Notes: generated from the letters alone by a model not told the origin. 64,000 nucleotides of DNA from Dysgonomonadaceae bacterium zrk40 (GCA_016916535.1 CP070276.1:1674001-1738000); one strand, 5' to 3'. Counted from the stretch's first letter, positions 47,504 through 56,787 are shown. Made by a program: numbers and translations.

Positions 47504-49282
47504 CTAAGGATTGAGTATCTGTTTGGCATGGAGTAGTTGTTGTTGCCAGTCACCGGAAGGTTCGAGCGTCTCGAAACCGGCTATAGCCTCTTCCAGCTCT
47601 TCCAGTTTAGCGAGTGCTTCGGGTGTGCCTTCTTCGTTGTACTTTTTCCGAAGTACCCTGATTTTTTCCGCATCCTGGATTCCTTCCACCAGCCGTTCAA
47701 AGCGGATGGAGCTGCGGGCATCGGGATAAACCATGTAGGTGTCTCCTGCCGGCCATGTACGAAAGCGGGAGTCGGTCAGCGGATTTTCCACCCAGGAGTT
47801 GTAAGCCCAACGCAGGAATCCATCGAAATCGCATGCCACTGCGTACCATGCGGCGTATACCGATTCAGCCGACGGGGAAAAGGTGAACATGTTGGGAAAA
47901 CTGTCGGCGCAGCTGACGTAGTAGGTGGTGATGAGCCCCTTCGCTCTGCGTGCTGCAATCTCCTCTTTGCTTACCTTAGCCTCTGCCCCCACACAGATAT
48001 CTCTGATCCATGGGTATTCCTGGTAACTCTTGTGGTTGTCGGCAAGAGAGACGCCCAGATCGGGAGCGTAGCGCTCCAGCAGTTCCAGTGCTGCCTTCAT
48101 GTCAGCCGGGGCACGCTCATCCATGGCGATATTGGTTTTTTCCAGCCATCCCTTTTCCCTGAGGTGACGGGTGAAGTCTTTCAGGAAGACTCCCCACAGC
48201 TCTTCATATTCCTTCGACTGTGCCTTCAGCTCCACGGTAACCAGTTCGCCCTTTTCCATGTCGTGGTAGTGCATCTGGTTGTTCCAGGTGAGGAGTGAGT
48301 AACAATTGATCATTCTGTCGATACCCAGCTCCATCATAAACGCGACCCACCGGTCGAAGACGGTATAGTCGAAGCTCCAGCTCCGGTCTTTGTTTTTCGT
48401 CCAGATGATCATGTCGGCATAGGGATCGTAGCACTGGTTGTTCCAGGGATCCTTGTTCAGGGTAGCGGTAATCACCTTCTGACCAGCATCTGCCAGCATT
48501 TGCATGAGCGGGCGCATCTTCTCGAAATGTGCCTCGCTCCAGAGCTCCAGCCCATGTACCCGTGCCACGGCAGAAGGGTGTTGCCAGAGGTCGAGGTGAT
48601 AGAGCCATTCAGATGGTGGTGGCAGCTGCTGATCCACCACCTCCAGTTCAATCTCAAACTCCTGTGGCGATTGATTTAGGGCATGGATGATTGCTTTTCC
48701 CCGATAATTCCCGGCGGCAGCATCGGCCGGTATGTTGAAGGTGAGCCAGAGCGGTCTCACTGTTTTTGCCTCCAGGTCGAAGCACTCCAGGTGATCCAGC
48801 ATATCGGGTGCCAGTGAGGCGGGGAAGTCGTCCGGCTTGCGGTGACCGCAACCGGGACCATACTCATCGGTCATCACGTATCGAACGAATCGTGCCTGAG
48901 CAATTGAAGAGGGAATTGTGCCCCCATTGCCCATGAAGTCGTTGAACCCACACTCCACCTGCCGGATATCCTCAGAACTCCATAGCAGAATTTGAGCGGA
49001 TACTTTCTCCCCTTTCCATCCCGTTACCTTGACACTCTTCACCGGTGCTATCTCCGGTGCTACAGACTTGGGCAACTTTTTATCTACTGAAATAAATGAG
49101 GCATGCAGTCCTGCCGTCACGTGTGACCAGTCGGAGAGTGTGTCGTTCGTGGGGTCTTTCATCTCTTCGAACGTGGTACACTCTTTTTCGGGCTGCTTGC
49201 TCTTGCAAGAAACAATAGCCAGAAGGAATGATCCAAGAAAAATAACGAAAAGAAGTCTGAATGCTGATGACAGGAAGTGCAT
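47504..49282 (-). CDS. GH123-type (DUF4091) glycosidase lipoprotein
   Basis: The 592-residue protein has a lipoprotein signal with Cys26 (LAIVSC). An N-terminal beta-sandwich (about 60-220) precedes the GH123 catalytic barrel (about 225-560). The GH123 acid pair is in NIAMDERAP, Asp388-Glu389, expected to work by substrate-assisted catalysis on a 2-acetamido sugar. GH123 enzymes are beta-N-acetylgalactosaminidases, some acting on glycosphingolipids. DLWQHPSAVARVHG and PDARSSIRFERLVEGIQDAEKIR are typical of the DUF4091 group, which is broader than proven GH123, so the substrate is inferred. A -7 box is at 49311-49318. It adjoins the murQ operon. Confidence 0.82.
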   Translation of the reverse strand: MHFLSSAFRLLFVIFLGSFLLAIVSCKSKQPEKECTTFEEMKDPTNDTLSDWSHVTAGLHASFISVDKKLPKSVAPEIAPVKSVKVTGWKGEKVSAQILLWSSEDIRQVECGFNDFMGNGGTIPSSIAQARFVRYVMTDEYGPGCGHRKPDDFPASLAPDMLDHLECFDLEAKTVRPLWLTFNIPADAAAGNYRGKAIIHALNQSPQEFEIELEVVDQQLPPPSEWLYHLDLWQHPSAVARVHGLELWSEAHFEKMRPLMQMLADAGQKVITATLNKDPWNNQCYDPYADMIIWTKNKDRSWSFDYTVFDRWVAFMMELGIDRMINCYSLLTWNNQMHYHDMEKGELVTVELKAQSKEYEELWGVFLKDFTRHLREKGWLEKTNIAMDERAPADMKAALELLERYAPDLGVSLADNHKSYQEYPWIRDICVGAEAKVSKEEIAARRAKGLITTYYVSCADSFPNMFTFSPSAESVYAAWYAVACDFDGFLRWAYNSWVENPLTDSRFRTWPAGDTYMVYPDARSSIRFERLVEGIQDAEKIRVLRKKYNEEGTPEALAKLEELEEAIAGFETLEPSGDWQQQLLHAKQILNP

Positions 49283-49310
49283 GGTTTTGAAATTTTGATT
49301 GTTTTCAGCA

Positions 49311-49318
49311 CAAAGTTA
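49311..49318 (-). promoter_or_regulatory. -7 box (TAACTTTG) of the GH123-type gene
   Basis: On the minus strand TAACTTTG fits TAnnTTTG, 28 bases before the ATG. Confidence 0.5.
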
Positions 49319-49415
49319 ATAAAATATTTAAATTATCTAACAGCCTTCTCTCCCCGGTTCTGTTCTGCCCTTCATTCCTATTGTTTCGCTGCCACCGAAT
49401 GACTTTAATCGAAGA

Positions 49416-50273
49416 TCAGTTCAACGTCACATTCACCATTACCGGGAAGTGATCGGACGGGAAGTGTCCATATTGCATGTCGTTCAACACCCCGTATTTG
49501 TTCACGGTGAAATGTCTGGTTGTCCATACATAATCAATCCTGTTCTGCATTTTGGCATTCAGGTTGAAGGAGTTGAAGGTGCCGGTAGTACCGTACGGAG
49601 GTTTTTGGGTAGTGCTGTAAGCATCATTCAGTAGACCATCCTGGAGTATTATCCTGATAGGCTCGCTATCCGGTGTTGCATTAAAGTCACCCGTACAGAT
49701 TACCGGTTTGTCACCAGCAATCTCCCGCACTTTTTGCAGCAACAACAGCGATGAGTTCTTACGTGCTACCTCTCCCTCATGATCGTAGTGCATGTTGAAC
49801 AGGTAGAACTCGCTGCCGGAGACCTTATCCCTCAAAGAAGCCCAGGAACAGATGCGGTTACAACAAGTTGCATCCCATCCCTTTCCCGGAACATCGGGTG
49901 TCTCGGAGAACCAGAAATCACCGTTGTCCAAAACCTCAAATCGTTCTTTTTTAAAGATGATTGCAGAATGCTCGCCTGCCGTTAATCCGTCGTCACGACC
50001 GCTACCCACGTAGGCGTAATCGCTCAGTTCCAGGATGTCAGTAATCTGATGGTGAAATCCTTCCTGAATACCGAACAGGTCAAACTCGTGAAAGGCGATC
50101 AATCCTTTCACCATCTCCTTTCTGTTGGGCCATGCATCCAGACTGTCGTTAGGTGTGTCCATACGTATATTGAAGGAAGCCACATTGATGGAAACGGGGA
50201 TATCAGATGCTACTTTGCAGGCTGATAGGAACAGCAGCATTGCCGCCGTAAAAATTAGTACTGTTTTTTTCAT
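49416..50273 (-). CDS. EEP-family (endonuclease/exonuclease/phosphatase) lipoprotein
   Basis: The 285-residue lipoprotein (Cys19, LFLSAC) is therefore outside the cytoplasm, probably anchored to a membrane. EEP motifs are VASFNIRMD, FGIQEGFHHQ (metal-binding Glu), FNMHYDHEG, CTGDFNATPDS, NRIDYVW and the final SDHFPVMV. The fold includes phosphodiesterases, sphingomyelinases and nucleases. A lipoprotein placed after a sugar kinase suggests a phosphodiester in a glycoconjugate rather than DNA, but this is inference. It starts seven bases after the kinase stop and so belongs to the murQ-transporter-kinase operon. Confidence 0.85.
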   Translation of the reverse strand: MKKTVLIFTAAMLLFLSACKVASDIPVSINVASFNIRMDTPNDSLDAWPNRKEMVKGLIAFHEFDLFGIQEGFHHQITDILELSDYAYVGSGRDDGLTAGEHSAIIFKKERFEVLDNGDFWFSETPDVPGKGWDATCCNRICSWASLRDKVSGSEFYLFNMHYDHEGEVARKNSSLLLLQKVREIAGDKPVICTGDFNATPDSEPIRIILQDGLLNDAYSTTQKPPYGTTGTFNSFNLNAKMQNRIDYVWTTRHFTVNKYGVLNDMQYGHFPSDHFPVMVNVTLN

Positions 50274-50280
50274 ACCAAAT

Positions 50281-51150
50281 TCAATTCAACCTTTTCAAAT
50301 CTTTCCGGTGATATTCAATCAGCCCTTGCATCGGATCCTTGTCAATTACCCCGGGTATCATACCCTGTTCAATAATCACCTTCTCCAGGAGCTCCCGAAA
50401 ATGATATGCTATGGATCCGACGCAGTTAAAACTGTATCGTTGGTAGTTGGGATACAATGCAACAATATTGCGGAAGAAATCGCGGAAGGCACCTGTTACC
50501 ACCTGCGCGTAATAGGTATCTTCCTGTAGGTGGTCCCCGGCGAAACGGGCAAAAGAGGCACAGTAACGATTGGCAACGGGATGTTCATACACCCTGTTCA
50601 ACAGATCATTGCCACCAAGGTGATAGGTCTGATAAAATGCATCCCTTATACTTTTGGGCATCACCTCCCTAATATAGTCTCCGATCAATTTCTTGCCGAT
50701 GTAGCTGCCGCTGCCTTCATCTCCCAGCAGAAAACCAAGTGACTCGATGTTGGCGACAACCTCTTTTCCGTTATATATGCAGCTGTTGGCTCCCGTACCG
50801 AGGATGGCCGCGAAGCCCTCCTCCTCGCCCAGCAGGGCGCGGGCGGCCGCCAGCAGGTCGGTTTCGATGGTGATGGCTGCCTTGCGAAAGATGGCGGAGA
50901 TCCCCTGTATCAGGATATCGTCACTCTCGGGGGAGTAGCCGCCACCGGCGCTGTAAAAGAAGATACGGGTTACATCGCCAGCCTTCTCTTGTATCGCAGC
51001 GGGCAGCATTCTCCCAAGTGATTCGCGGATCTGGGCGCTATCCACGAAAAAGGGGTGATATCCCTCGGTCTCGAATGGCTGTGGTGCTCCACGCTGATCG
51101 AGCAGCACCCAGCTTGTCTTTGTTGATCCACCGTCGGCAATCAGTATCAT
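50281..51150 (-). CDS. BadF/BadG-type N-acetyl-hexosamine kinase (MurK/NagK-like)
   Basis: The 289-residue actin-fold kinase begins MILIADGGSTKTSWVLLD, the phosphate-1 loop. It has AAILGTGANSCIYNG near residue 117, the phosphate-2/GlcNAc-kinase signature, and LGFLLGDEGSGSYIGKKLI. Relatives phosphorylate GlcNAc or MurNAc at C6. Being downstream of murQ and a transporter gene, it most likely makes MurNAc-6-phosphate, as MurK does in the murTKQ operon of Tannerella forsythia. GlcNAc kinase activity is the alternative; both could be true. Confidence 0.85.
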   Translation of the reverse strand: MILIADGGSTKTSWVLLDQRGAPQPFETEGYHPFFVDSAQIRESLGRMLPAAIQEKAGDVTRIFFYSAGGGYSPESDDILIQGISAIFRKAAITIETDLLAAARALLGEEEGFAAILGTGANSCIYNGKEVVANIESLGFLLGDEGSGSYIGKKLIGDYIREVMPKSIRDAFYQTYHLGGNDLLNRVYEHPVANRYCASFARFAGDHLQEDTYYAQVVTGAFRDFFRNIVALYPNYQRYSFNCVGSIAYHFRELLEKVIIEQGMIPGVIDKDPMQGLIEYHRKDLKRLN

Positions 51151-51231
51151 ATAGCTCTATTTTTCTTGGTAATATATGTCAGTATTGTCACGTTGTTCAT
51201 CTCTGGTTGGCGGATGAGGTGTTGCCGTCTC

Positions 51232-52506
51232 TCAGGAGCTCTTTGTCCTGATCTTATGTCCCCACAGGGCGTAGAGCGCGATGATCAGATAACCGGGTAC
51301 CACCATCCAGTAAGCCTGGCGTGCATCGAGGCTGTCGGCCAGCCGCTCATAAATGAGCGGCAATACCGCTCCCCCTGAAATGGCCATCACCAGCAGCGAA
51401 GAACCCACCTTGGTGAACCTCCCCAGGTCGGAGATCGCTAGGGGCCATATGGAGGGCCACATCAGTGAGTTGGCCAACCCCAGCAGGGCGATGAAGAGCA
51501 CCGATGTGAAACCGCTGGTCAGCTGTGAGGCGATGATGAAGAGGATGCCCAAAAGTGAGGAGAAGATGAGCGACTGCTGCTGGGAGAAGTAGCGGGGAAT
51601 GCCAATGATGCCAACCACGTAACCGGTCAGCATGAAGAAGAGTGTCATCGAGGTGAACAGCTTGGCACTGCTCATGGCGATACCCTGAAAGGAGCCATAC
51701 CCGATGATGGTGTTGCCGGCAATCACCTCTACCCCCACGTAGATGAAGAGGGTGAACACACCCAGCATGAGGTGGGGGAACTGCACAATGCTCTTCTTCG
51801 AGGCACTGTATGGCGTTTCAGAAGTGAGCTCCTCTTCCTCTTCCTCAACCACCTCCGGCAGCGAGGAGAAATGGATTGCCAGGGCTACCAGCAACAGCAG
51901 GCCGGCGATGAGCAGGTAGGGAACAACCACCTTGCGGGCCAGCTCATCGAGCAGAAACGTTTTCTCAGCAATTGCCATCGTTTCCAGGGCTGTGGTGAGC
52001 CCGTCGGCATCCTTCAGGACGATGGATCCCAGGATCAGGGGACCCAGGATGCCTGCCACGCCATTGCAGATGCCCATGATGCTCATGCGGCGGGCTCCAC
52101 TCTCACGCGGGCCCAGGATGGTCACGTAGGGGTTGGAGGCGGTTTGCAATATGGAGAGACCCAGTCCCTGCACAAACAACCCTAAAAGGAAGACAGCGTA
52201 AATGCGGGTCATCGCAGCCGGTATAAACAGCAATGAACCAACGGCCATGCTCACAAGACCAAAGGTGAGGGCATTCTTGTATCCAATCTTTTTCAAGAGG
52301 TATCCCGATGGGATCGCCATCACGAAGTAGGAGATGTAGAAGGCGGAGGAGACCAGCATGGCCTGGATCGATGTCAGCTCACAGGCAATCTGCAGGTAGG
52401 GAATTAACACGGCGATGGCCCAAGTTACGAAGCCAAAGATGAAGAACAGTCCCCCGATGATCACCAGGGGATAAAGATAGGCTTTCTTGCGCGTTGCATC
52501 CATCAT
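51232..52506 (-). CDS. MFS sugar transporter, FucP/GlcP-like (candidate MurNAc permease)
   Basis: The 424-residue protein has twelve membrane helices and the FucP-family pattern: FFIFGFVTWAIAVLIPYLQIACELTSIQAMLVSSAFYISY in outline at residues 18-57, and GLGLSILQTASNPYVTILGPRESGARRMSIMGICNGVAGILGP in outline around residue 110-150. The central loop (about 210-240) is acidic (VVEEEEEELTS). These proton symporters carry fucose, glucose or N-acetyl amino sugars. Its ATG overlaps the murQ stop (ATGA), so MurNAc or GlcNAc is the expected cargo. Confidence 0.87.
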   Translation of the reverse strand: MMDATRKKAYLYPLVIIGGLFFIFGFVTWAIAVLIPYLQIACELTSIQAMLVSSAFYISYFVMAIPSGYLLKKIGYKNALTFGLVSMAVGSLLFIPAAMTRIYAVFLLGLFVQGLGLSILQTASNPYVTILGPRESGARRMSIMGICNGVAGILGPLILGSIVLKDADGLTTALETMAIAEKTFLLDELARKVVVPYLLIAGLLLLVALAIHFSSLPEVVEEEEEELTSETPYSASKKSIVQFPHLMLGVFTLFIYVGVEVIAGNTIIGYGSFQGIAMSSAKLFTSMTLFFMLTGYVVGIIGIPRYFSQQQSLIFSSLLGILFIIASQLTSGFTSVLFIALLGLANSLMWPSIWPLAISDLGRFTKVGSSLLVMAISGGAVLPLIYERLADSLDARQAYWMVVPGYLIIALYALWGHKIRTKSS

Positions 52507-53330
52507 TCCTGTACGCCCCCGTTTAGGTGCAGTTTCTTCAGCGCGTTGGCCACACTGCCATGCTCAAGCAGGAATGCACGCGCCTGTTCGTAGTCGCTGA
52601 TGCTGGACTTGTCCATCAGGATGCGCACCGCCCTGTCGGTGATCTTGTAGTTGATCAGCTGCACGTTCACCATCCTGTTGTCGAGCACCCTGCCAAGCTG
52701 TATCATCACCGTGGTGCTCATCATGTCGAATACCATCTTCTGGGAGGCGCCGGCCTTCATGCGGGTGCTGCCGGTCACAAACTCGGGACCGGTGATCAAC
52801 TCGAGTGGATAATCGGAGACCGCCGCGATGGGTGAACCGGGGTTGTTGACGATGCAGCAGGTGGTGATGCCGTGTGCCTGACATTGTTCCAGGCCGTAAA
52901 GCACGAACGGCGTGGTGCCGCTGGCCGAGATGCCCACCACGATATCTTTCGGGCTTACCCCCTTTTCGGTGAGCATCTCCCACGACTCTTCCGCATCATC
53001 CTCTTTCTCCTCCAGGGCAAGGATCAGCTTGTCTATGCCACCGGCCAGCACGGCGCAGATGGTGTCATCTTCCATGCCGAAGGTGGTGGGCAGCTCCAGC
53101 ACATCGAGCACCGAGAGACGCCCCCCCGTGCCTGCCCCCAGGTAGATCATCCTTCCCCCTGCCTTCACCTTCTCCACCACTGCCTCCAGCATCAGGTCGA
53201 GTTGTGGCTTGGCCGATTCGATTGCCAGGGCTATTTTCTTGTATTCGGTGATCAATCCGGAGGTGAGCTCCCTGACGCTTTTCATCTCCAGATCGTTGTA
53301 TAACGAGGGTTGTTCAGTAATCTTTTCCAT
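52503..53330 (-). CDS. murQ: N-acetylmuramic acid 6-phosphate etherase
   Basis: MurQ removes D-lactate from MurNAc-6-phosphate to give GlcNAc-6-phosphate in the cytoplasm. The 275-residue protein has the SIS fold with YLGAGTGGRLSVLDVLELPTTFG, where Glu79 is the general acid/base; the E. coli ECPP is ELPT here, a form seen in Bacteroidetes. Further marks are VGISASGTTPFVL, NNPGSPIAAVSDYPLELITGPEFVTGSTRMKAGASQK in outline, and LGRVLDNRMVNVQ. It heads the murQ-transporter-kinase-EEP operon. A clear -7 box is not seen in the 80 AT-rich bases before it. Confidence 0.95.
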   Translation of the reverse strand: MEKITEQPSLYNDLEMKSVRELTSGLITEYKKIALAIESAKPQLDLMLEAVVEKVKAGGRMIYLGAGTGGRLSVLDVLELPTTFGMEDDTICAVLAGGIDKLILALEEKEDDAEESWEMLTEKGVSPKDIVVGISASGTTPFVLYGLEQCQAHGITTCCIVNNPGSPIAAVSDYPLELITGPEFVTGSTRMKAGASQKMVFDMMSTTVMIQLGRVLDNRMVNVQLINYKITDRAVRILMDKSSISDYEQARAFLLEHGSVANALKKLHLNGGVQE

Positions 53331-53411
53331 AGTCTTTTTATATTTATTTAATTATTTAAAAAATGCTAACACTATTAATTATGTTAATTCAGATGTTTAA
53401 TTTAGAGCATA

Positions 53412-54749
53412 TTAAATATTTTTAATTGTATTGGCAGCTCTGTGAATTTTCCAGATTGCATCAGCAATCAATTCCATATTTCCCCTATCGCCCAACAGCA
53501 TGGTCTGCGTGAACCACAAGGCTTCATCGCATAATTTATCATTCACAGGGCAGTTGATCTGTTCCTGCCACTGTTTCATGCTTCTCTCTCCGTAAATTTT
53601 CAGGTAGTGCTTGTTCTTCGAAAGATTTTGCACATATGCCTCTTTGGGAAGAGATGTGTATCCAGTAGAACAGGAAATTCCTTCAGCGTTCAGAGCCCTG
53701 ATAAATTTTGAACGGTCCATACCAGCAAATGCCTCCTTGTCGTAACGGAACATGTAGAGGTGATAGGCACTGCGGGTGGTCCCTTCGTAGAGCTTGGCCG
53801 GCTTGACCCCAGGAATCTCTGAAAGAAGTTTGGTGAGATAAGCAGCGTTTTCAGAACGTTGTTTGATCTGTTCCGGGATACGTGTCATTTGTGCCAACAA
53901 AATGGCAGCCTGAAACTCAGTCATTCTAAGGTTTGAACCGCGTGTACCGGAACCGGGTTCAAGACTCGCCGCATTGGATCCTTGTCCCTGATGGTGGAAA
54001 CTGTAGCATTTGTTGTAAAAATCCTCACTGTTGGTGATGATGGCACCTCCCTCGCCTGAATTCAAATTCTTGGATGCCTGAAAACTGAAGGCGCCACCAA
54101 GTCCGAAGGTCCCCACTTTCTTCCCTTTCCACTCTGCAAAATGTGCCTGACAGGCATCTTCGATCACGGGAAGATTGTATTTCTTGGCAACACTCATCAC
54201 CGCATCCACATCAAATGATGAACCACCGATATGTACAGGCATCAATGCACGTGTCTGGGATGTTATAGCAGACTCAATTTTTGAGGCGTCGATCTGAAAA
54301 CTCTCAATATCGGTATCCACAAAGATGGGGAGTGCATAGTTTTGTACAATCACGTTGTATGTGGCAATAAACGTATAAGGTGGTAGGATCACCTCGTCAC
54401 CGGGCCCAATGTCAAGAGCTCCAAGCATGGTGGTCAGGGCTGTGGTTCCACTCGATGTGGCAAGTGCATGTCCAGAACCAGTCATTTTGCTGAAATCTCG
54501 TTCGAACCGTAGTGCTGTGGGGCTTCCCAAACGGCACCACTTGCCACTGTGCAATACTTTCACCAGTTCCTCCTCTTCGGGAGTACCAATCACCGGCCAT
54601 TTTTGCCATGTACCATTGAATGAACGTTTGCCTCCAAGAACAGCTGGTCCGTGTGTCTGAGAATGCATCGAGATTGGGAATCCAGATAATCCCAGTGCAG
54701 TACCCACACTTAGTATTGAGGTATTTTTTAGAAAATTTCTACGTTTCAT
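53412..54749 (-). CDS. Tat-exported DegT/DnrJ/EryC1/StrS-family PLP protein
   Basis: The 445-residue protein begins with a twin-arginine signal (KRRNFLK at residues 2-8, hydrophobic core to about residue 26). The fold type I PLP domain has ATSSGTTALTTMLGAL, EVILPPYTFIATYN, PVIEDACQAHFAEW with the ring-binding Asp198, and FSFQASKNLNSGEGGAI with the PLP lysine Lys227. All key residues are intact, so PLP could be bound before export. The family makes amino sugars from nucleotide-linked keto-sugars, substrates not expected outside the cytoplasm, so the exported protein probably has a different role. It lies 76 bases after the ceramidase-like gene and 81 before murQ. Confidence 0.85.
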   Translation of the reverse strand: MKRRNFLKNTSILSVGTALGLSGFPISMHSQTHGPAVLGGKRSFNGTWQKWPVIGTPEEEELVKVLHSGKWCRLGSPTALRFERDFSKMTGSGHALATSSGTTALTTMLGALDIGPGDEVILPPYTFIATYNVIVQNYALPIFVDTDIESFQIDASKIESAITSQTRALMPVHIGGSSFDVDAVMSVAKKYNLPVIEDACQAHFAEWKGKKVGTFGLGGAFSFQASKNLNSGEGGAIITNSEDFYNKCYSFHHQGQGSNAASLEPGSGTRGSNLRMTEFQAAILLAQMTRIPEQIKQRSENAAYLTKLLSEIPGVKPAKLYEGTTRSAYHLYMFRYDKEAFAGMDRSKFIRALNAEGISCSTGYTSLPKEAYVQNLSKNKHYLKIYGERSMKQWQEQINCPVNDKLCDEALWFTQTMLLGDRGNMELIADAIWKIHRAANTIKNI

Positions 54750-54825
54750 GTATAATTTTTTTTATTTCAGTATAGTATTTCTCTATAATTCAATAATTAT
54801 CATAGTACACTCTAAGTGAAAATTT

Positions 54826-56787
54826 TTAGTGAGTTATGTATGTTTTTGATTTAATTTTCTCAACTATTCTGCTATCAATATCTTTTGGAAAGATTCCTGG
54901 CATTCCATACCAATAGAAAGAATCATGACCTTCATATGTTTTTTTTATAACATGGTTTGAGTCAGGCAAATAACTAGAAACGTCGTTTGAATAACCAATT
55001 ATCGAAACAATTTCATTAGGGAAAAGATTTTTGATTTCCTTGCTATAAGAATTTACTGGCTCTCTTGATAAACCAATGAGTTTCCAATTTCCTATGTTTA
55101 TTGTTTGAATATATATTGGAACATGTGAAGGAATCAAATTTTTATCAAGTTTACATAAATGTAAATCAGACCATCTGACAAACATTTCAGCATTTATGTC
55201 ACCTGTTCTATGTGAGTTTTTAGTTTTGATGCTTACTATTTGCTCTTTACTAGGGATATTAAGTTGTACAAGAAGTGAGTCAAAGGAAAATGATATTTGT
55301 CCACTGATTTTTTCCATAGATTCTTCCATCCTTAGTGCTACTTCTGAACCCAAAATTTCACCAGTTGTCTTATAATCTTCAAATCTAGGATTAATATCAC
55401 CACCACATCCCTGTAAGAAAACAGATGTTTTTGCAAGTGTAGTTTCTTCAATAAACTTTCTTGCTGTTCCAGGATAATTTGGGCTGATTGTATATGAATA
55501 TAGATCCTTATTTGGGAAAACAGGATGACATCCTGTTAAAAAAATAACATTGTTTAATACCCCATTTAAATTATTAATTTTGACTATATCTAATGAATTG
55601 TCAATATTCTTTACTTTCAAACTTCTATTGAATCCGATAAGCGTTTTAGTTCGGCCAAATGATAACTCTGATTTTTCCATTTTAGCCATAGCTCCTAAAG
55701 TAGCCTTAATTGTTGCCTTTTTTAGCTGATCGTTAAATCTATTATCCGGAATACCTGAAGCTCCGAATGATTCCCAATTTCTTGATAATGGAGCAAAATG
55801 AGTATGAGTTACGTTTATGAGTATTGCTACTGGTTGAATTCCTGTAACTTTACTAATTTCACTTTTTATTTCTGATGACAGTTTATAGTCAATGGTACAA
55901 ATATCTAAACTAATTAAAGCAATTGTTTTAGTTCCGTCGCTGATAACAACCGAACGAACAGATAGATCACCTTCAGAGGTATTCTGTGAAATGAATAAAT
56001 CATTATTAAGATTAGTACCGAATAATCTCCCATCTAAAATAGCCAAGTGTTTTATATATTCAGAATATGTTTCTCCATTGAAGTAACCAACATTCATCCA
56101 TGCGTTTTCTTCTTTAGTCAAACAATATTTCCATATTCTTTGATTCCGTGTAACAACATAGAGGTACCCATCATATGAAATTAATGAAAGCACTTCAGGT
56201 TTAGTTTGGGCCTTTTCCTCCCAAAATATTCCCTTTTCAGTAAATGTGCCTTTTAATAATATATTATCTGGCGTAATTATATAAAAATTATTATTCGCGG
56301 AAGTTATTGTTATTGCATCCGGAATTTTTTCACCTTTGACCCAATCTTTAGATTTGTCCGATAAGTCGTATGTATAAAGGTGGTTGTCCAGTGAAATTGC
56401 ATAAAGTTTTTGATTGAAACCTGTCAATAACTTGAATGAATTCGAACTTAATCCGGCAAGTAATGTATCAGATTTTTGTTGTCCAATTTTTAACCATCTA
56501 TTTTTGCTATTTGTTGTGTCTCTTCTTAAAATTTCACCATGTTGGTTTATACCATACAGTTTATTTTCAATACCCGTCAAGTATACCAAATTGGGAAGAG
56601 TTTGAAAAAATTTCCATTGAATTGTGAATCTCCCTTCTGAGGGAGCTCCATAACCAGCAAGTGCGCTCGAAAAAATAGATTTTTCTGGTTCTATACTACC
56701 ATGATCACTACCTACCAAATAAATGTTTTGACTGTTCGTAATTAAAGAGAAACAGATGAGAAAAATATTGATTAGAATAGTTTTCAT
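54826..56787 (-). CDS. neutral-ceramidase-fold protein interrupted by a five-repeat beta-propeller
   Basis: The 653-residue protein has a signal peptide (residues 1-19). Residues 22-50 (GSIEPEKSIF, AGYGAPSEG) match the start of the neutral/alkaline ceramidase family, and residues 275-620 its body: SLDICTID, INVTHTHFAPLS (metal-binding His328/330), TGCHPVFP (His421) and LQGCGGDINPR. In between, about residues 52-265, five repeats with W-x3-G/K ends look like a tachylectin-type propeller. The family's nucleophilic serine (GDVSPN in Pseudomonas) is Asn466 here, so classical ceramidase activity is doubtful. A hydrolase of another amide, ester or glycoconjugate, or a binding protein, is possible. 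The region is AT-rich. Confidence 0.75.
   Translation of the reverse strand: MKTILINIFLICFSLITNSQNIYLVGSDHGSIEPEKSIFSSALAGYGAPSEGRFTIQWKFFQTLPNLVYLTGIENKLYGINQHGEILRRDTTNSKNRWLKIGQQKSDTLLAGLSSNSFKLLTGFNQKLYAISLDNHLYTYDLSDKSKDWVKGEKIPDAITITSANNNFYIITPDNILLKGTFTEKGIFWEEKAQTKPEVLSLISYDGYLYVVTRNQRIWKYCLTKEENAWMNVGYFNGETYSEYIKHLAILDGRLFGTNLNNDLFISQNTSEGDLSVRSVVISDGTKTIALISLDICTIDYKLSSEIKSEISKVTGIQPVAILINVTHTHFAPLSRNWESFGASGIPDNRFNDQLKKATIKATLGAMAKMEKSELSFGRTKTLIGFNRSLKVKNIDNSLDIVKINNLNGVLNNVIFLTGCHPVFPNKDLYSYTISPNYPGTARKFIEETTLAKTSVFLQGCGGDINPRFEDYKTTGEILGSEVALRMEESMEKISGQISFSFDSLLVQLNIPSKEQIVSIKTKNSHRTGDINAEMFVRWSDLHLCKLDKNLIPSHVPIYIQTINIGNWKLIGLSREPVNSYSKEIKNLFPNEIVSIIGYSNDVSSYLPDSNHVIKKTYEGHDSFYWYGMPGIFPKDIDSRIVEKIKSKTYITH

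Noticed and set aside
54826-56787. Calling this gene a true neutral ceramidase
   Set aside because: The nucleophilic serine position is Asn and a large propeller interrupts the domain, so only the fold is claimed.
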